Shown one piece after another: positions 30,865 to 39,151 of a stretch of DNA of 64,000 nucleotides (its first letter is position 1; every line of letters starts with the position of its first letter). The translations under genes and the position numbers were made by a program. A model generated the notes under the pieces. That model ran no database searches, was not told the DNA's origin, and was given only the letters and a program-made list of their open reading frames with translations. This DNA is from Streptomyces albus subsp. albus (GTDB lineage: Bacteria; Actinomycetota; Actinomycetes; Streptomycetales; Streptomycetaceae). The stretch is taken from the NCBI RefSeq assembly GCF_000725885.1, contig NZ_JODR01000010.1, forward strand, positions 1-64,000. The letters are read 5' to 3'.

Positions 30865-33057
30865 TCAGAGCCGGCTGGCGCGCAGCTTGCGGTCGCCGGA
30901 GTAGAGCACGCCGTTCTTCAGGGCCGCCGGTGCGGTCTTCCATTCCGCCACCCGGCCGTACCGGCGCGGTGCGCACTTCCAACGGCAGGCACCGGTACGG
31001 GCGTCGAGGGTGTAGAGGTGGCCCCCGCGCCCCTGCAAATGGAGCGCGCCTCGCTCGACGCCCAGCGGTTGCAAGCTACCCTCCGCACCGCTCTCGTCCA
31101 CACCCACCGAGCCGGGGATCCTCCGCTGCCAGACCTCATCGCCGGTGTCAGCCGTGAAGGAGTGCACACGGTCGTGTCCGCTCCAGTGGACCAGGCCACC
31201 GGCGACCAGCGGCCGGGCAGGCGGCGACCATGTGCCGCGCTTCTGCGGGAAGGACGCGCTCCAGACCTTCTTGCCGGTGCCGGAGTCCCGGGCTTCCACC
31301 GCGAATTCGGCTTTGCCGCTGTCCCGGCCGTCGCCGCCCAGGTGCATGAGCCCACCGTTCACCACGAGCGTGTCCACCGAGGCCATATCGGTCTTGGCCT
31401 CCCAGAGGGTCGAGCCGTCCTTGCCGCGCAGGGCGGTCACTCTGTCGTCGAGGCTGTAGTAGAGCCTTCCCCCTGCGGCGACCAGGTTGCCGGCCGACCG
31501 CTCCTCGCTCCACAGTTTGCGGCCCGTACGGGCATCCCGCGCGTGCAGAACGGAATAGTCCGTCGCCTCGTCACTCACGTCGATCGCGTCGTACACGCGC
31601 CCGTCGGCAATCGTGAGGGAGGAGACCGACGACTTGTACTCGGTCTCCCACCGGGTTCGGCCGCTTCGCGTGTCCAGGGCGTACAGGCGATGGTTGTCGC
31701 CGGCGAAGTAGACGATGCCGTCGACGACGAAGGGTCCCGCCGTGACCTTGTTTCCCGTCTGCCGGAACTTCCACAGTTCCGTCCCGGTGCCGGCCTTGAC
31801 CGCGTACAAGGTGCCGTTGCCGTCCGTGGTGTAGATCCGTCCGTCCGCGTAGACGGGCGTGGCCGTGACGTCCTTGTCCGGATGGAACGACCAGACAGGT
31901 GACAGTGCGGGCCCGTGAGGGCCGGGTGACGCGGACTTTGCCGGGCCGTCGGAGCCGTGGGAGTCGTCGGGGAACGGCAGAAACAGTACCGAGAGCAGGA
32001 TCGCCAGAGCTGCGGCACCTGCTACGCCCAGTACGACGCCTCTGCTTCGGCGGGAGGGGGTCGGCGGCCGGGGGCGCGGCCCGTCGGCCCGGTCGGCTCG
32101 ATCGGCCCGCTCGGGGCGGTCGGGCGCGGTCGGCTGTCGGGTTTCGGGCGGCGCCTGTGTCGCCGCGCCTTCCCGGCCGATGGCCGCCGAAACGGCCGGG
32201 GGCAGCCACTCGATCTCGGTCAGCGGACCGCGGTCCGCACCTTCGGCCATGTGACCCAGCTCGGCGATCAGTTGGGAGGCCGTGGGCCGCCGGGAGGGGT
32301 CCTTGTCCAGGCATCGCGCCACCACCCGGGCCAAGTCGCCCGGCAGCGCCGACAGATCCGGCTCCTCATGGGCCACCCGGTAGTTCACGGCGTGCGCGGA
32401 ACCCTGCCCGTACGGCCCCGAGCCGGTCGCGGTCCAGGCCAGAACGGCGCCGAGCGCGAAGATGTCACTGGCTGCGGTGGTGGGATCGCCCACCAGCTGT
32501 TCGGGGGAGATGAAGCCGGGGGTGCCGATGAGCATCCCGGTCTGCGTGAGCTGGGTGTCGTCGGCCGCCAGCGAGATCCCGAAGTCGATCACCCGCGGGC
32601 CGTCCGCGGCCAGCAGCACATTCGACGGCTTCAGGTCCCGATGGACCAGACCTGCGTGGTGGATCCCCTCCAGCGCCTCCGCCAGCGCGGCCCCCAACGT
32701 GCGCACAGCCCGCTCGGACCAGGCCCCGTGCTCCGCGACCGCCGTGCTCAACGGCACCCCGGGCACGTACGCGGTGGCCAGCCACGGGGGATCGCCCTCC
32801 GGGTCGGCGTCCACCACCGCCGCGGTGAAGAACCCGGTCACACGACGCGCCGCCGCCACCTCACGCACGAAGCGGCGCCGCAGTCCGGGGTCGTGGCCCA
32901 GCTCCGCCCGCACCACCTTCACCGCGACCAGCCGGCCGCTCGCGGACCGTCCCAGGTACACCTGGCCCATCCCGCCCCGCCCCAGCCGCCCGACGAGCCG
33001 GTACTGTCCCACCTGCTCCGGGTCCTCTGCCGCCAGCGGCGTGCACGACGGTGCCAC
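30865..33057 (-). CDS. Receptor-type Ser/Thr protein kinase with extracellular PQQ-like beta-propeller, 730 aa
   Basis: A transmembrane eukaryotic-type kinase. The cytoplasmic kinase domain spans about residues 17-280: P-loop LGRGGMGQVYLG, catalytic Lys in VAVKVV, HRDLKPSNVLL, DFGIS and GTPGFISPEQL. A Pro/Arg/Asp-rich juxtamembrane linker follows, then one membrane helix (GVVLGVAGAAALAILLSVLFLPF, ~residue 350). The outer part (~380-730) contains repeats of the form GRIYTTDGNGTLYAVKAGTGTELW, typical of PQQ/YncE-like seven- or eight-bladed propellers. GTG 33057 was chosen because GGGAGAGG sits just upstream and translation then starts 18 residues before the kinase fold. The sensed signal is unknown. 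Confidence 0.92.
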   Translation of the reverse strand: MAPSCTPLAAEDPEQVGQYRLVGRLGRGGMGQVYLGRSASGRLVAVKVVRAELGHDPGLRRRFVREVAAARRVTGFFTAAVVDADPEGDPPWLATAYVPGVPLSTAVAEHGAWSERAVRTLGAALAEALEGIHHAGLVHRDLKPSNVLLAADGPRVIDFGISLAADDTQLTQTGMLIGTPGFISPEQLVGDPTTAASDIFALGAVLAWTATGSGPYGQGSAHAVNYRVAHEEPDLSALPGDLARVVARCLDKDPSRRPTASQLIAELGHMAEGADRGPLTEIEWLPPAVSAAIGREGAATQAPPETRQPTAPDRPERADRADRADGPRPRPPTPSRRSRGVVLGVAGAAALAILLSVLFLPFPDDSHGSDGPAKSASPGPHGPALSPVWSFHPDKDVTATPVYADGRIYTTDGNGTLYAVKAGTGTELWKFRQTGNKVTAGPFVVDGIVYFAGDNHRLYALDTRSGRTRWETEYKSSVSSLTIADGRVYDAIDVSDEATDYSVLHARDARTGRKLWSEERSAGNLVAAGGRLYYSLDDRVTALRGKDGSTLWEAKTDMASVDTLVVNGGLMHLGGDGRDSGKAEFAVEARDSGTGKKVWSASFPQKRGTWSPPARPLVAGGLVHWSGHDRVHSFTADTGDEVWQRRIPGSVGVDESGAEGSLQPLGVERGALHLQGRGGHLYTLDARTGACRWKCAPRRYGRVAEWKTAPAALKNGVLYSGDRKLRASRL

Positions 33058-33240
33058 AGCGCCCTCTCCCCCCGACGTGCCCGGCCGGCGCCTCGGTACG
33101 CCGTCGCCGAGCTCCCTCCGCAGCGGCGGCCCGCGCACAGGGCGGTGCGCGATGCTCCAACTGGCGCAGATCCTAACGCGGTTGTCCGACCACGGGACCC
33201 CGATGCCGCCGAGCGGACCCGTGAAAGACCTCCGGGTTCG

Positions 33241-33717
33241 CTATCCCATGACCGCGCGAGCCGCGTCCAGGAACGCCAGCCGGTTGTCCTCCAGGTAGTC
33301 CCGCACGCTCTCGCCGTCGGGCAGGCCCTCCCACACCGTCCTGTTGAGGTCGAGGAAGTGCGCGTGTGCGGCATCGTGCACGGAGAGCGGGAACTGGATC
33401 CGGATGAGCCGGTCCGCGACCCAGAACCTGGCCATGACCTCCCGGGTCGTGAGGTACCAGGCATCGGTGTCGTCCCACTCCGACGGCCGGGTGTAGGCGC
33501 AGCGTTCGGCCTCTGCCGACACCTCGATGAACCGTTCCAACAGCGCCAGCCGTTCCCCGCGCCGTGTCTCCGACAAGGCGATCTGCTGCCGTTGGCGTTC
33601 AGCGCGTTCTGCCGAGAGTTGAGTCCTGTGCTGGACGAGGTAGGACAACGAGCCGCCCAGGACAACGCCGCCCAGCGATATGAGGGACACCCAGACCTGA
33701 CCTGACATGGCGGTCAT
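33241..33717 (-). CDS. Small protein with one N-terminal membrane anchor, 158 aa, function unknown
   Basis: The N-terminus (VWVSLISLGGVVLGGSLSYLVQH) is a single hydrophobic helix. A charged, probably helical region follows (AERAERQRQQIALSETRRGERLALLERFIE), and then a soluble part with many aromatics (RPSEWDDTDAWYL, MARFWVADRLIRIQFPL). The arrangement suggests a membrane-tethered helical protein, but no family was recognised. It lies upstream of and on the same strand as the kinase, 183 bp away, so it may or may not be co-transcribed. Confidence 0.7.
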   Translation of the reverse strand: MTAMSGQVWVSLISLGGVVLGGSLSYLVQHRTQLSAERAERQRQQIALSETRRGERLALLERFIEVSAEAERCAYTRPSEWDDTDAWYLTTREVMARFWVADRLIRIQFPLSVHDAAHAHFLDLNRTVWEGLPDGESVRDYLEDNRLAFLDAARAVMG

Positions 33718-34114
33718 CGTGCCATGCGACCGATCTTCGAATCGGCCGGATTGTGGTTGACGTGATCACGGCCGCCGGCGACGACAACAGTTCTCGCCCA
33801 AGCCCTCCACCTCGCCCGCCCACCGCATCGGCGTCCTGTTCGCCATGCTCCGCGACGGAACCTTCGGCAGGCCCATGACGCACGGCTCGGAGCCCCCGCG
33901 AGAGACTGCCAGGGGCGCCGGCTCACCAGTGCGCCCCGCCGATGGCACCCCGTCGGGAAAGTCAGCAAGAGGTCGGCGTCAGCACCGTCGGGCGCTGTCG
34001 CGCAGCGCCGTGCAACACCGCGGTCCACTTGCCGTCTCATGCTCCAATTTCCGGCCTGACCTGCGGATACTCGGGTCAGCCGGATAGCTGTTACTCTCGC
34101 CAGGAGGTACTCAG
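33718..34114. other. Non-coding gap upstream of dhaK
   Basis: No open frame here shows convincing coding character. The end carries the dhaK ribosome binding site (AGGAGG, 7 nt before ATG 34115) and presumably its promoter. No unambiguous -10/-35 pair or palindrome was found. Confidence 0.6.
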
Positions 34115-35107
34115 ATGAAGATGCTCATCAACGTCCCCGAGACCGTGGTCCCCGACGCCTTGCGGGGAATCGCGGCGGCGCATCCGGAGCTGACGGTGGA
34201 CGTCGACAAGCAGGTGGTGGTCCGGCGGGACGCGCCGGTGGCCGGGAAGGTCGCTCTCGTGTCGGGCGGCGGATCGGGGCATGAGCCGCTGCACAGTGGT
34301 TTCGTCGGGCCCGGGATGCTGGACGCGGCTTGCGCCGGTCCCGTATTCACCTCGCCTGTTCCGGATCAGATGGTGGCCGCCGCGGCGGCCGTGGACAGCG
34401 GCGAGGGCGTGCTGTTCGTCGTCAAGAACTACACCGGGGACGTCCTCAACTTCGACATGGCCGCCGAGCTGGCCGAGGACGAGGGAATCCGGATCGCCAA
34501 GGTGCTGGTGGAGGACGACGTCGCGGTCACCGACAGCACCCACACGGCGGGCCGCCGGGGCACCGGGGCGACACTGTTCGTGGAGAAGATCGCCGGCGCG
34601 CTCGCCGACGAGGGGGCACCGCTGGAGCGGGTGGAGGCCGTGGCCCGCCGGGTGGCGGACAGCTGCCGGAGCTTCGGCGTCGCACTGAGCCCGTGCAGCA
34701 CACCGGCGACTGGCGGACCTATGTTCGACCTTCCGTCGGGTGAGCTGGAGCTGGGGGTGGGCATCCACGGCGAGCCGGGCCGCGAGCGGCGGTCGATGAT
34801 GACGTCCCGGGAGATCGCGGACTTCGCCGTGGACGCCGTGCTGGCCGAGCTGGAGCCGGAGGAGCCGGTGCTGGCCCTGGTCAACGGGATGGGCGGGACG
34901 CCGCTGCTGGAGCTGTACGGCTTCTGTGCGGAGGTGCACCGGGTCCTGGGCGAGCGGCGGATCCCGGTCGCCCGTACCCTCGTCGGCAACTACGTGACCT
35001 CGCTCGACATGGCCGGCGCCTCCGTGACGCTGTGCCGGGCCGACGAGGAGCTGCTGCGGCTGTGGGACGCCCCCGTGCGTACCCCCGGGCTGCGGTGGGG
35101 CGCCTGA
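34115..35107 (+). CDS. dhaK: Dihydroxyacetone kinase subunit DhaK, 330 aa
   Basis: Substrate-binding subunit of PTS-dependent dihydroxyacetone kinase in the cytoplasm. It holds dihydroxyacetone as a hemiaminal on a His, found here in GVGIHGEPGRER (~residue 218, as in E. coli DhaK). Other family landmarks are LVSGGGSGHEPLHSGFVG, NYTGDVLNFDMA and LVNGMGGTPLLELYG. Length matches (~330). It is the first gene of dhaKLM. A gap of 213 bp separates it from dhaL, unusually long for this operon, and no gene was seen in that gap. Confidence 0.96.
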   Translation: MKMLINVPETVVPDALRGIAAAHPELTVDVDKQVVVRRDAPVAGKVALVSGGGSGHEPLHSGFVGPGMLDAACAGPVFTSPVPDQMVAAAAAVDSGEGVLFVVKNYTGDVLNFDMAAELAEDEGIRIAKVLVEDDVAVTDSTHTAGRRGTGATLFVEKIAGALADEGAPLERVEAVARRVADSCRSFGVALSPCSTPATGGPMFDLPSGELELGVGIHGEPGRERRSMMTSREIADFAVDAVLAELEPEEPVLALVNGMGGTPLLELYGFCAEVHRVLGERRIPVARTLVGNYVTSLDMAGASVTLCRADEELLRLWDAPVRTPGLRWGA

Positions 35108-35320
35108 CGCGACGTACCGTCCCGGCGGTACGGCGCCGCCGGGACGCCACGTGGCACCCCGCGCGGGGCGGTGCGGTCCGCTCCGGTGCCGCGGTCCCGT
35201 GCCGGCGACGGCGCGGCGGCGGCACCGGTGGCGGTCCGGGCCGGGCCCGCGCGGGTACACCGGCATCTACTCGGACCAGTACGAGCGGCGCCCGTACCGG
35301 GGCAACGGCAAGGAGCAAGG

Positions 35321-36037
35321 GTGAGCGGCAAGGTGACGAACGACAGCGGGGCGGGCGCAGGCGGCGAGGGCGACGGGGGCCGGGAGCTGGACGCCGCCTT
35401 CTTCGCACGCTGGATGACCGAGGCGGCCGACGCGATCGGGCGCGAGGCCGACCGGCTGACGAAGCTGGACTCGGCGATCGGCGACGCCGACCACGGCGGC
35501 AACATGCGCCGGGGTTTCGACGCGGTGCGCCAGGAACTGGCCGAGGACGTGCCGGCCACACCCGGCGCGGTGCTGATGTCCTCCGGCCGGAAGCTGGTCT
35601 CCACCGTCGGCGGCGCCTCCGGCCCGCTCTACGGCACGCTGCTGCGCCGTACGGGCAAGGCGCTGGGTGACGCCGAGCGGGTGAGTGGCGCCGAACTGGC
35701 GTCCGCCCTGCGTACGGGTATCGAGGCGGTGGCGCAGCTGAGCGGGGCCGCCGCCGGGGACAAGACGATGCTGGACGCGCTGCTGCCCGCCGTCGACGCG
35801 CTGGAGGACAGCGGCGGTACGAACTTCGCGAAGGCCCGTGCGGCGGCGGAGCGCGGAGCGGAGGAGACGACCCCTCTCCAGGCGCGCAAGGGCCGGGCCA
35901 GCTATCTGGGCGAGCGCAGCGTCGGCCATCAGGACCCGGGTGCCACCTCCGCCGCGCTGCTCGTGGCCGCGCTGGCCGCCGCCCACGGGGACAGCGCCGG
36001 CGAAGACGCCGGCTTTGGTGCGGACGAGGGAGAGTGA
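35321..36037 (+). CDS. dhaL: Dihydroxyacetone kinase ADP-binding subunit DhaL, 238 aa
   Basis: Carries ADP/ATP as a cofactor that relays phosphate from DhaM to the substrate on DhaK. The Mg-nucleotide ligands are in AIGDADHGGNMRRGF; TVGGASGPLYG and GDKTMLDALLPA are further DhaL signatures, and SVGHQDPGATS closes the domain. GTG 35321 follows AAGG; the first ~20 residues are a Gly/Glu-rich extension not found in E. coli DhaL. Its stop overlaps the possible GTG start of dhaM. Confidence 0.95.
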   Translation: MSGKVTNDSGAGAGGEGDGGRELDAAFFARWMTEAADAIGREADRLTKLDSAIGDADHGGNMRRGFDAVRQELAEDVPATPGAVLMSSGRKLVSTVGGASGPLYGTLLRRTGKALGDAERVSGAELASALRTGIEAVAQLSGAAAGDKTMLDALLPAVDALEDSGGTNFAKARAAAERGAEETTPLQARKGRASYLGERSVGHQDPGATSAALLVAALAAAHGDSAGEDAGFGADEGE

Positions 36038-36039
36038 CC

Positions 36040-36456
36040 ATGACGCAGCAGCAGGACAGCCGACGGGTGGGGATCGTCCTCGTCTCCCACAGCCGGCAGG
36101 TCGCCGACGGGGTCGCGGCGATGGCCGCCGGGCTCGCCGGGGTGGCCGACGCACCGGTGGCCGGCGCGGGCGGACTCCCCGACGGCAGCCTCGGCACCAG
36201 CGAGGAGCGGATCACCGAGGCCGCGCGCCGCGTCGACTCGGGGGCCGGGGTGGCGCTCCTCGCGGACCTGGGCAGCGCGGTCCTGACGGTCAAGACTCTC
36301 CTCGCGGAGGGTGACGTCCTGCCCGAGCCCACCCGTCTGGTGGACGCCCCCCTCGTGGAGGGCGCGGTGGCCGCCGTGGTCACCTCCGTGGGCGGGGGCG
36401 ATCTGGACGCGGTCGCCGCGGCGGCCGAGGAGGCGTACACCTACCGGAAGGTATGA
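36040..36456 (+). CDS. dhaM: Dihydroxyacetone kinase phosphotransfer subunit DhaM (EIIA-mannose type), 138 aa
   Basis: Single-domain phosphocarrier that accepts phosphate from HPr of the PTS and rephosphorylates the nucleotide on DhaL. The phosphorylated His sits in VLVSHSRQVADG near the N-terminus. GSLGTSEERITEA and LLADLGSAVLTVKTLL match the DhaM fold. ATG 36040 is preceded by GAGGGAG; a GTG at 36034 overlapping the dhaL stop is the alternative. The HPr and enzyme I domains fused to DhaM in E. coli are absent, as is common in Gram-positives. Confidence 0.93.
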   Translation: MTQQQDSRRVGIVLVSHSRQVADGVAAMAAGLAGVADAPVAGAGGLPDGSLGTSEERITEAARRVDSGAGVALLADLGSAVLTVKTLLAEGDVLPEPTRLVDAPLVEGAVAAVVTSVGGGDLDAVAAAAEEAYTYRKV

Positions 36457-36950
36457 CCCCGGCGGGGACCCTGGTGGGGCCCGTGACTGGTACCGGCCCC
36501 CTGGCAGGGGCGCGTCCTGCGGCAAGGGCACGTCCTCTGGCAGGGGCCGACCGTTGGCAAGGAGCGCGCCGGCCGTTGGCGGGGCCAGTAGGGAAACCCC
36601 GGCCGCCCTCCACCGGCGTCGGCCCCTGACGCACCGCCACTCATGATGTGGGAGCCCTGATAGCGACGCCAGGCACGGCCGTGGCGCCCCGGCACGGCAT
36701 CACCGGCGCTCGGCCGGCACGCCCCTTCCTGTCCTCCGAAAAGGGATACGCCGGCTGCGCGGGCCCGTCCCACGCCGCGGAGCAGCAGCCCTGACCTTGC
36801 GGAGGGATACGCCGGCGGTGCGGGCCCGTCCCGGTGCGCACCGTACACAGTGCCGGGGTCGGCACCGGACGCGGCCGACTGCATCAGGTGCCCGGCGGGT
36901 GCCACCGCCGGGCACCCGGCGCCGCTCCCCTACTGGACGGGGCGCACCGT
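36457..36950. repeat. Gene-free 494 bp with imperfect direct repeats
   Basis: No supportable gene. A ~30-bp imperfect direct repeat starts with GGGATACGCCGG at 36743 and again at 36804, both copies continuing to GCGGGCCCGTCCC. The segment 36480-36600 holds loosely repeated GGCAGGGG/GGCAAGG units. The region lies between dhaM and the convergent HTH gene. Confidence 0.55.
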
Positions 36951-37343
36951 TCACGGTGCCGGTGACGCCGTGACCCGCGCCCCGGCGGGCGGGACCGGCG
37001 GTGCCGGGGGCCGGCGGGCAACTGCGGGCGCGGGAACCCGCGCCGCTCGCGGGGGCGTTCCGCGCGGCGAGGCGGAGGGCGGCAGGGGCGGCGCCGGCTT
37101 CCCGCTCACCGTCGCCGGGGCTGTCAGGGTGTAGCGGCCGTACCCCGTACGGCCTACCAGCCCGTGTTCCTCGGCCTGTGCCAGCAGCTTGTTGGCCTGG
37201 GAGGGGCTGAGCCCGGCGCGGCCGGCGATCACGCCGAGGCGGTGGGCGCCGGGCTGCTCCCGTTCGAGGGCCGCCAGTGCGGCCAGTAACGCGAACCCTC
37301 TCGCCGCACTCACGAGGCCCGCCCCGTCCTGCGCTCCGTCCAT
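36951..37343 (-). CDS. Small winged-helix (IclR-N-like) DNA-binding protein with Pro/Ala-rich tail, 130 aa
   Basis: Residues ~10-70 (VSAARGFALLAALAALE, HRLGVIAGRAGLSPSQANKL and HGLVGRTGYGRYTL) read as the helix-turn-helix and wing found at the N-terminus of IclR regulators. The usual ligand domain is missing. Instead a low-complexity Pro/Ala/Arg tail runs to the end, and part of it may be non-native if the gene is decaying. The ATG at 37343 is internal to a longer open frame. It is divergent from the Met-Arg-Tyr-Val-His gene and P450, with a perfect palindrome between, so it may regulate them. The coding call is moderate. Confidence 0.55.
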   Translation of the reverse strand: MDGAQDGAGLVSAARGFALLAALAALEREQPGAHRLGVIAGRAGLSPSQANKLLAQAEEHGLVGRTGYGRYTLTAPATVSGKPAPPLPPSASPRGTPPRAARVPAPAVARRPPAPPVPPAGARVTASPAP

Positions 37344-37785
37344 CTCGCCATAGGTCCACACCTTTAACGTCGAATGGTTCCGAGCGTCTTGCCCACCGGT
37401 TCTGCCCGATTCTCGCCCAGGCATTCTCCATTCCGGGCACTCCAGGGGCACCTCTTAGCGGAATATGACGCTCACTTTTCCGCCCGTGGAAAAGTGAGCA
37501 TTTCCGGGCCGCTGCCCTCTTGCGCGGGCGGCATCCCCTGTCGGAGGGTGACCACGGCCGACCCCCCGGGTGCCAGCAAGCCCAACAGGGAAGGCAGCGA
37601 GTGCTTTTTCCTTGGCATTCCATGACGCGGCTTGCCCGTCGCCATGGATTTTCAGGGGTACTCCTGTCCGTCCCGGTGCCCGGCTGCATCCGGAATTCCC
37701 CGGCCCCGGGCTCGTCCCGGCTGGAAAGCCCGCTGTGGGCGTCACGTCCACGGCGGCCTGTGGAGCCCACCGAAAGGAGAACGCC
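37344..37785. promoter_or_regulatory. Control region of the pentapeptide-P450 operon, with a perfect 12-bp palindrome at 37470-37499
   Basis: The inverted repeat (arms GCTCACTTTTCC and GGAAAAGTGAGC, 6-nt loop) at 37470-37481/37488-37499 is perfect and lies in an A/T-rich island that contrasts with its surroundings. No gene points into it from either side at close range, so an operator is more likely than a terminator. It sits 127 bp upstream of the HTH start and 287 bp before the pentapeptide ATG. A clear -10/-35 pair was not identified. Confidence 0.55.
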
Positions 37786-37803
37786 ATGCGTTACGTCCAC
37801 TGA
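37786..37803 (+). CDS. Biarylitide-type RiPP precursor pentapeptide, Met-Arg-Tyr-Val-His
   Basis: An 18-bp gene: ATG CGT TAC GTC CAC TGA. A near-ideal ribosome binding site (AAAGGAG, 37773-37779) lies 6 nt before the ATG, far better than most starts in this window. The peptide fits the M-x-Y-x-H pattern of biarylitide precursors (bytA, first described as MRYYH), which are cross-linked between Tyr3 and His5 by a dedicated P450 and trimmed to an N-acetylated tripeptide. A complete P450 gene starts 93 bp downstream on the same strand. Predicted product: a Tyr-Val-His tripeptide with an aryl bridge. Assignment is by motif plus context; whether this exact core is already known was not checked. Confidence 0.82.
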   Translation: MRYVH

Positions 37804-37817
37804 TGCATTCACGTCGT

Positions 37818-37847
37818 CGCGGCCACGCGCTCCGGCGCGTGGCCGCG
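37818..37847 (+). promoter_or_regulatory. Perfect 12-bp hairpin between pentapeptide gene and P450
   Basis: Arms CGCGGCCACGCG (37818-37829) and CGCGTGGCCGCG (37836-37847) with loop CTCCGG form a very stable stem starting 15 nt after the pentapeptide stop. A pyrimidine-rich stretch follows (CTTCCCCCCTCTTCTCC). It could act as a partial terminator or 3' stabiliser, giving more precursor mRNA than P450 mRNA. Confidence 0.65.
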
Positions 37848-37896
37848 AACGCGATCTTCCCCCCTCTTCTCCCCACCCCACCGAGAAAGGCCGACC

Positions 37897-39117
37897 ATGA
37901 CGGGAGCGGCGGCGCAGCCGCGACGGGACCCCTTCTACGATCCCCTGGCCCCCGAGGTCATCGCCGCCCCGCACGTCGCCTACCGGCGGCTGCGCGAGCA
38001 CCAGCGGGTCTACTGGCACGAACAGCTCGACTCCTGGGTCCTCACCGGATACGCCGAGTGCCGCGAGGTCCTCGGGGACACCTCCTCCTTCGGTTCCGAC
38101 TTCCGCCGGGTGGGCGAGGACATCCCCGACGCCCAGCTGAGCGTCCAGACGCTGGACCCGCCCGCGCACGGCGCGATCAGGCATCTGCTGGTCTCGGCGC
38201 TGCACGCCAGGTCCCACACCGAGGTGACCGGCACGGCGGCCCGGCTCGCCGCCACCCGGATGGCGGGGCTGCGCAACGCCGGGCGTCCGGTGGATCTGGT
38301 CGGGGAGTTCGCCCGTCCGCTCGCCCTCCGGACGATGTGCGACTTCCTGGGCGTCACGGCGCCGGACGGTCCCTGGTTCGAGGAGATGTCCAACGCGATC
38401 GTCCGCAGCATGGACGCCGGGCTGGATCCCTCGCGGGCCGCGCCCGGGAACAAGGCGCGGGCCGAGCTGAGCAGGATGGTGGCCGAGTGGCTGGAGACGG
38501 CCGGCCCCGGCGGCTTCCTCGGAGCCACCCGTTCCGCCCGTGAGCGCAACCCCGGCGTCCCGATGGCGGTGCTGGCCAATTCGCTGCGGGCCGTCCTGCA
38601 CGCCGGCTACGAGTCGGTGAGCCGGTTGCTGGGCAACGCCCTGGCCCGGCTGGTGGCCGAGCCTGGACTGCCCGCGCGGGCCGCCGCCGAGGAGCGGCTG
38701 GACGCGCTGGTGGACGAACTGCTGCGGCTGGAGGGCCCGGTGCAGGCGGACGCCCGCGTGTGCGTGGCCGAGCGGGAGCTGGCAGGCCGGCGGATCCGGC
38801 GCGGCGAGGTGCTGGTGCTCATGCTGGGTGCCGCGGACCGGGACCCGGAGGTCTTCCCGGAGCCGGACTCCATCGACCTGACCCGCCGCAGGGGCGTCCA
38901 TCTGGCCTTCGGCCGGGGAGCCCACGCCTGTCTGGGCAAGGGACTGGCCACCATGCAACTGCGGGCGGTGCTGGAGCAGTTGATCGAGGCGGAGTTGGAG
39001 TTCGCCCCTGCGGGGCCCGCCGAGTACGAGCGGACGGCGACGCTGCGCGGGCTGCGGACGCTGCCCGTCCTCGTCCGGCGCCCGGGCTCCGACGCCACCG
39101 CACCGTCCGGCACCTGA
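37897..39117 (+). CDS. Cytochrome P450, likely biarylitide cross-linking enzyme, 406 aa
   Basis: A soluble actinobacterial P450. The heme-thiolate motif is FGRGAHACLG (Cys ~349). The I-helix reads LHAGYES, with Glu-Ser in place of the common Glu/Asp-Thr pair. The ExxR motif is ELLR, and VQTLDPPAHGAIRHLL is the conserved C-helix region. Length (406) is typical. ATG 37897 is preceded by GAGAAAGG. No ferredoxin or reductase gene is adjacent. In biarylitide clusters the P450 (bytO) directly follows the pentapeptide gene and forms the Tyr-His bond, exactly the arrangement seen here. Without the pentapeptide it would have been called a generic P450. Confidence 0.93.
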   Translation: MTGAAAQPRRDPFYDPLAPEVIAAPHVAYRRLREHQRVYWHEQLDSWVLTGYAECREVLGDTSSFGSDFRRVGEDIPDAQLSVQTLDPPAHGAIRHLLVSALHARSHTEVTGTAARLAATRMAGLRNAGRPVDLVGEFARPLALRTMCDFLGVTAPDGPWFEEMSNAIVRSMDAGLDPSRAAPGNKARAELSRMVAEWLETAGPGGFLGATRSARERNPGVPMAVLANSLRAVLHAGYESVSRLLGNALARLVAEPGLPARAAAEERLDALVDELLRLEGPVQADARVCVAERELAGRRIRRGEVLVLMLGAADRDPEVFPEPDSIDLTRRRGVHLAFGRGAHACLGKGLATMQLRAVLEQLIEAELEFAPAGPAEYERTATLRGLRTLPVLVRRPGSDATAPSGT

Positions 39118-39151
39118 CCCGCGACGCCCGCCGCCCGGGGGCTCCTCCCGG

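Noticed and set aside
36457..36950. Repetitive G-rich stretch as a CRISPR-like or mobile element end
   Set aside because: Only two imperfect copies exist, with no regular spacers, terminal inverted repeats or transposase.
37470..37499. The palindrome as a transcription terminator
   Set aside because: No gene ends nearby on either strand; both flanking genes are transcribed away from it. An operator is more likely.
37632..37803. A 77-residue frame (37570-37803) ending in the residues MRYVH, i.e. a longer precursor with a leader peptide
   Set aside because: The upstream residues are compositionally random, no ribosome binding site precedes the long start, and a near-perfect ribosome binding site lies immediately before the ATG of the pentapeptide.
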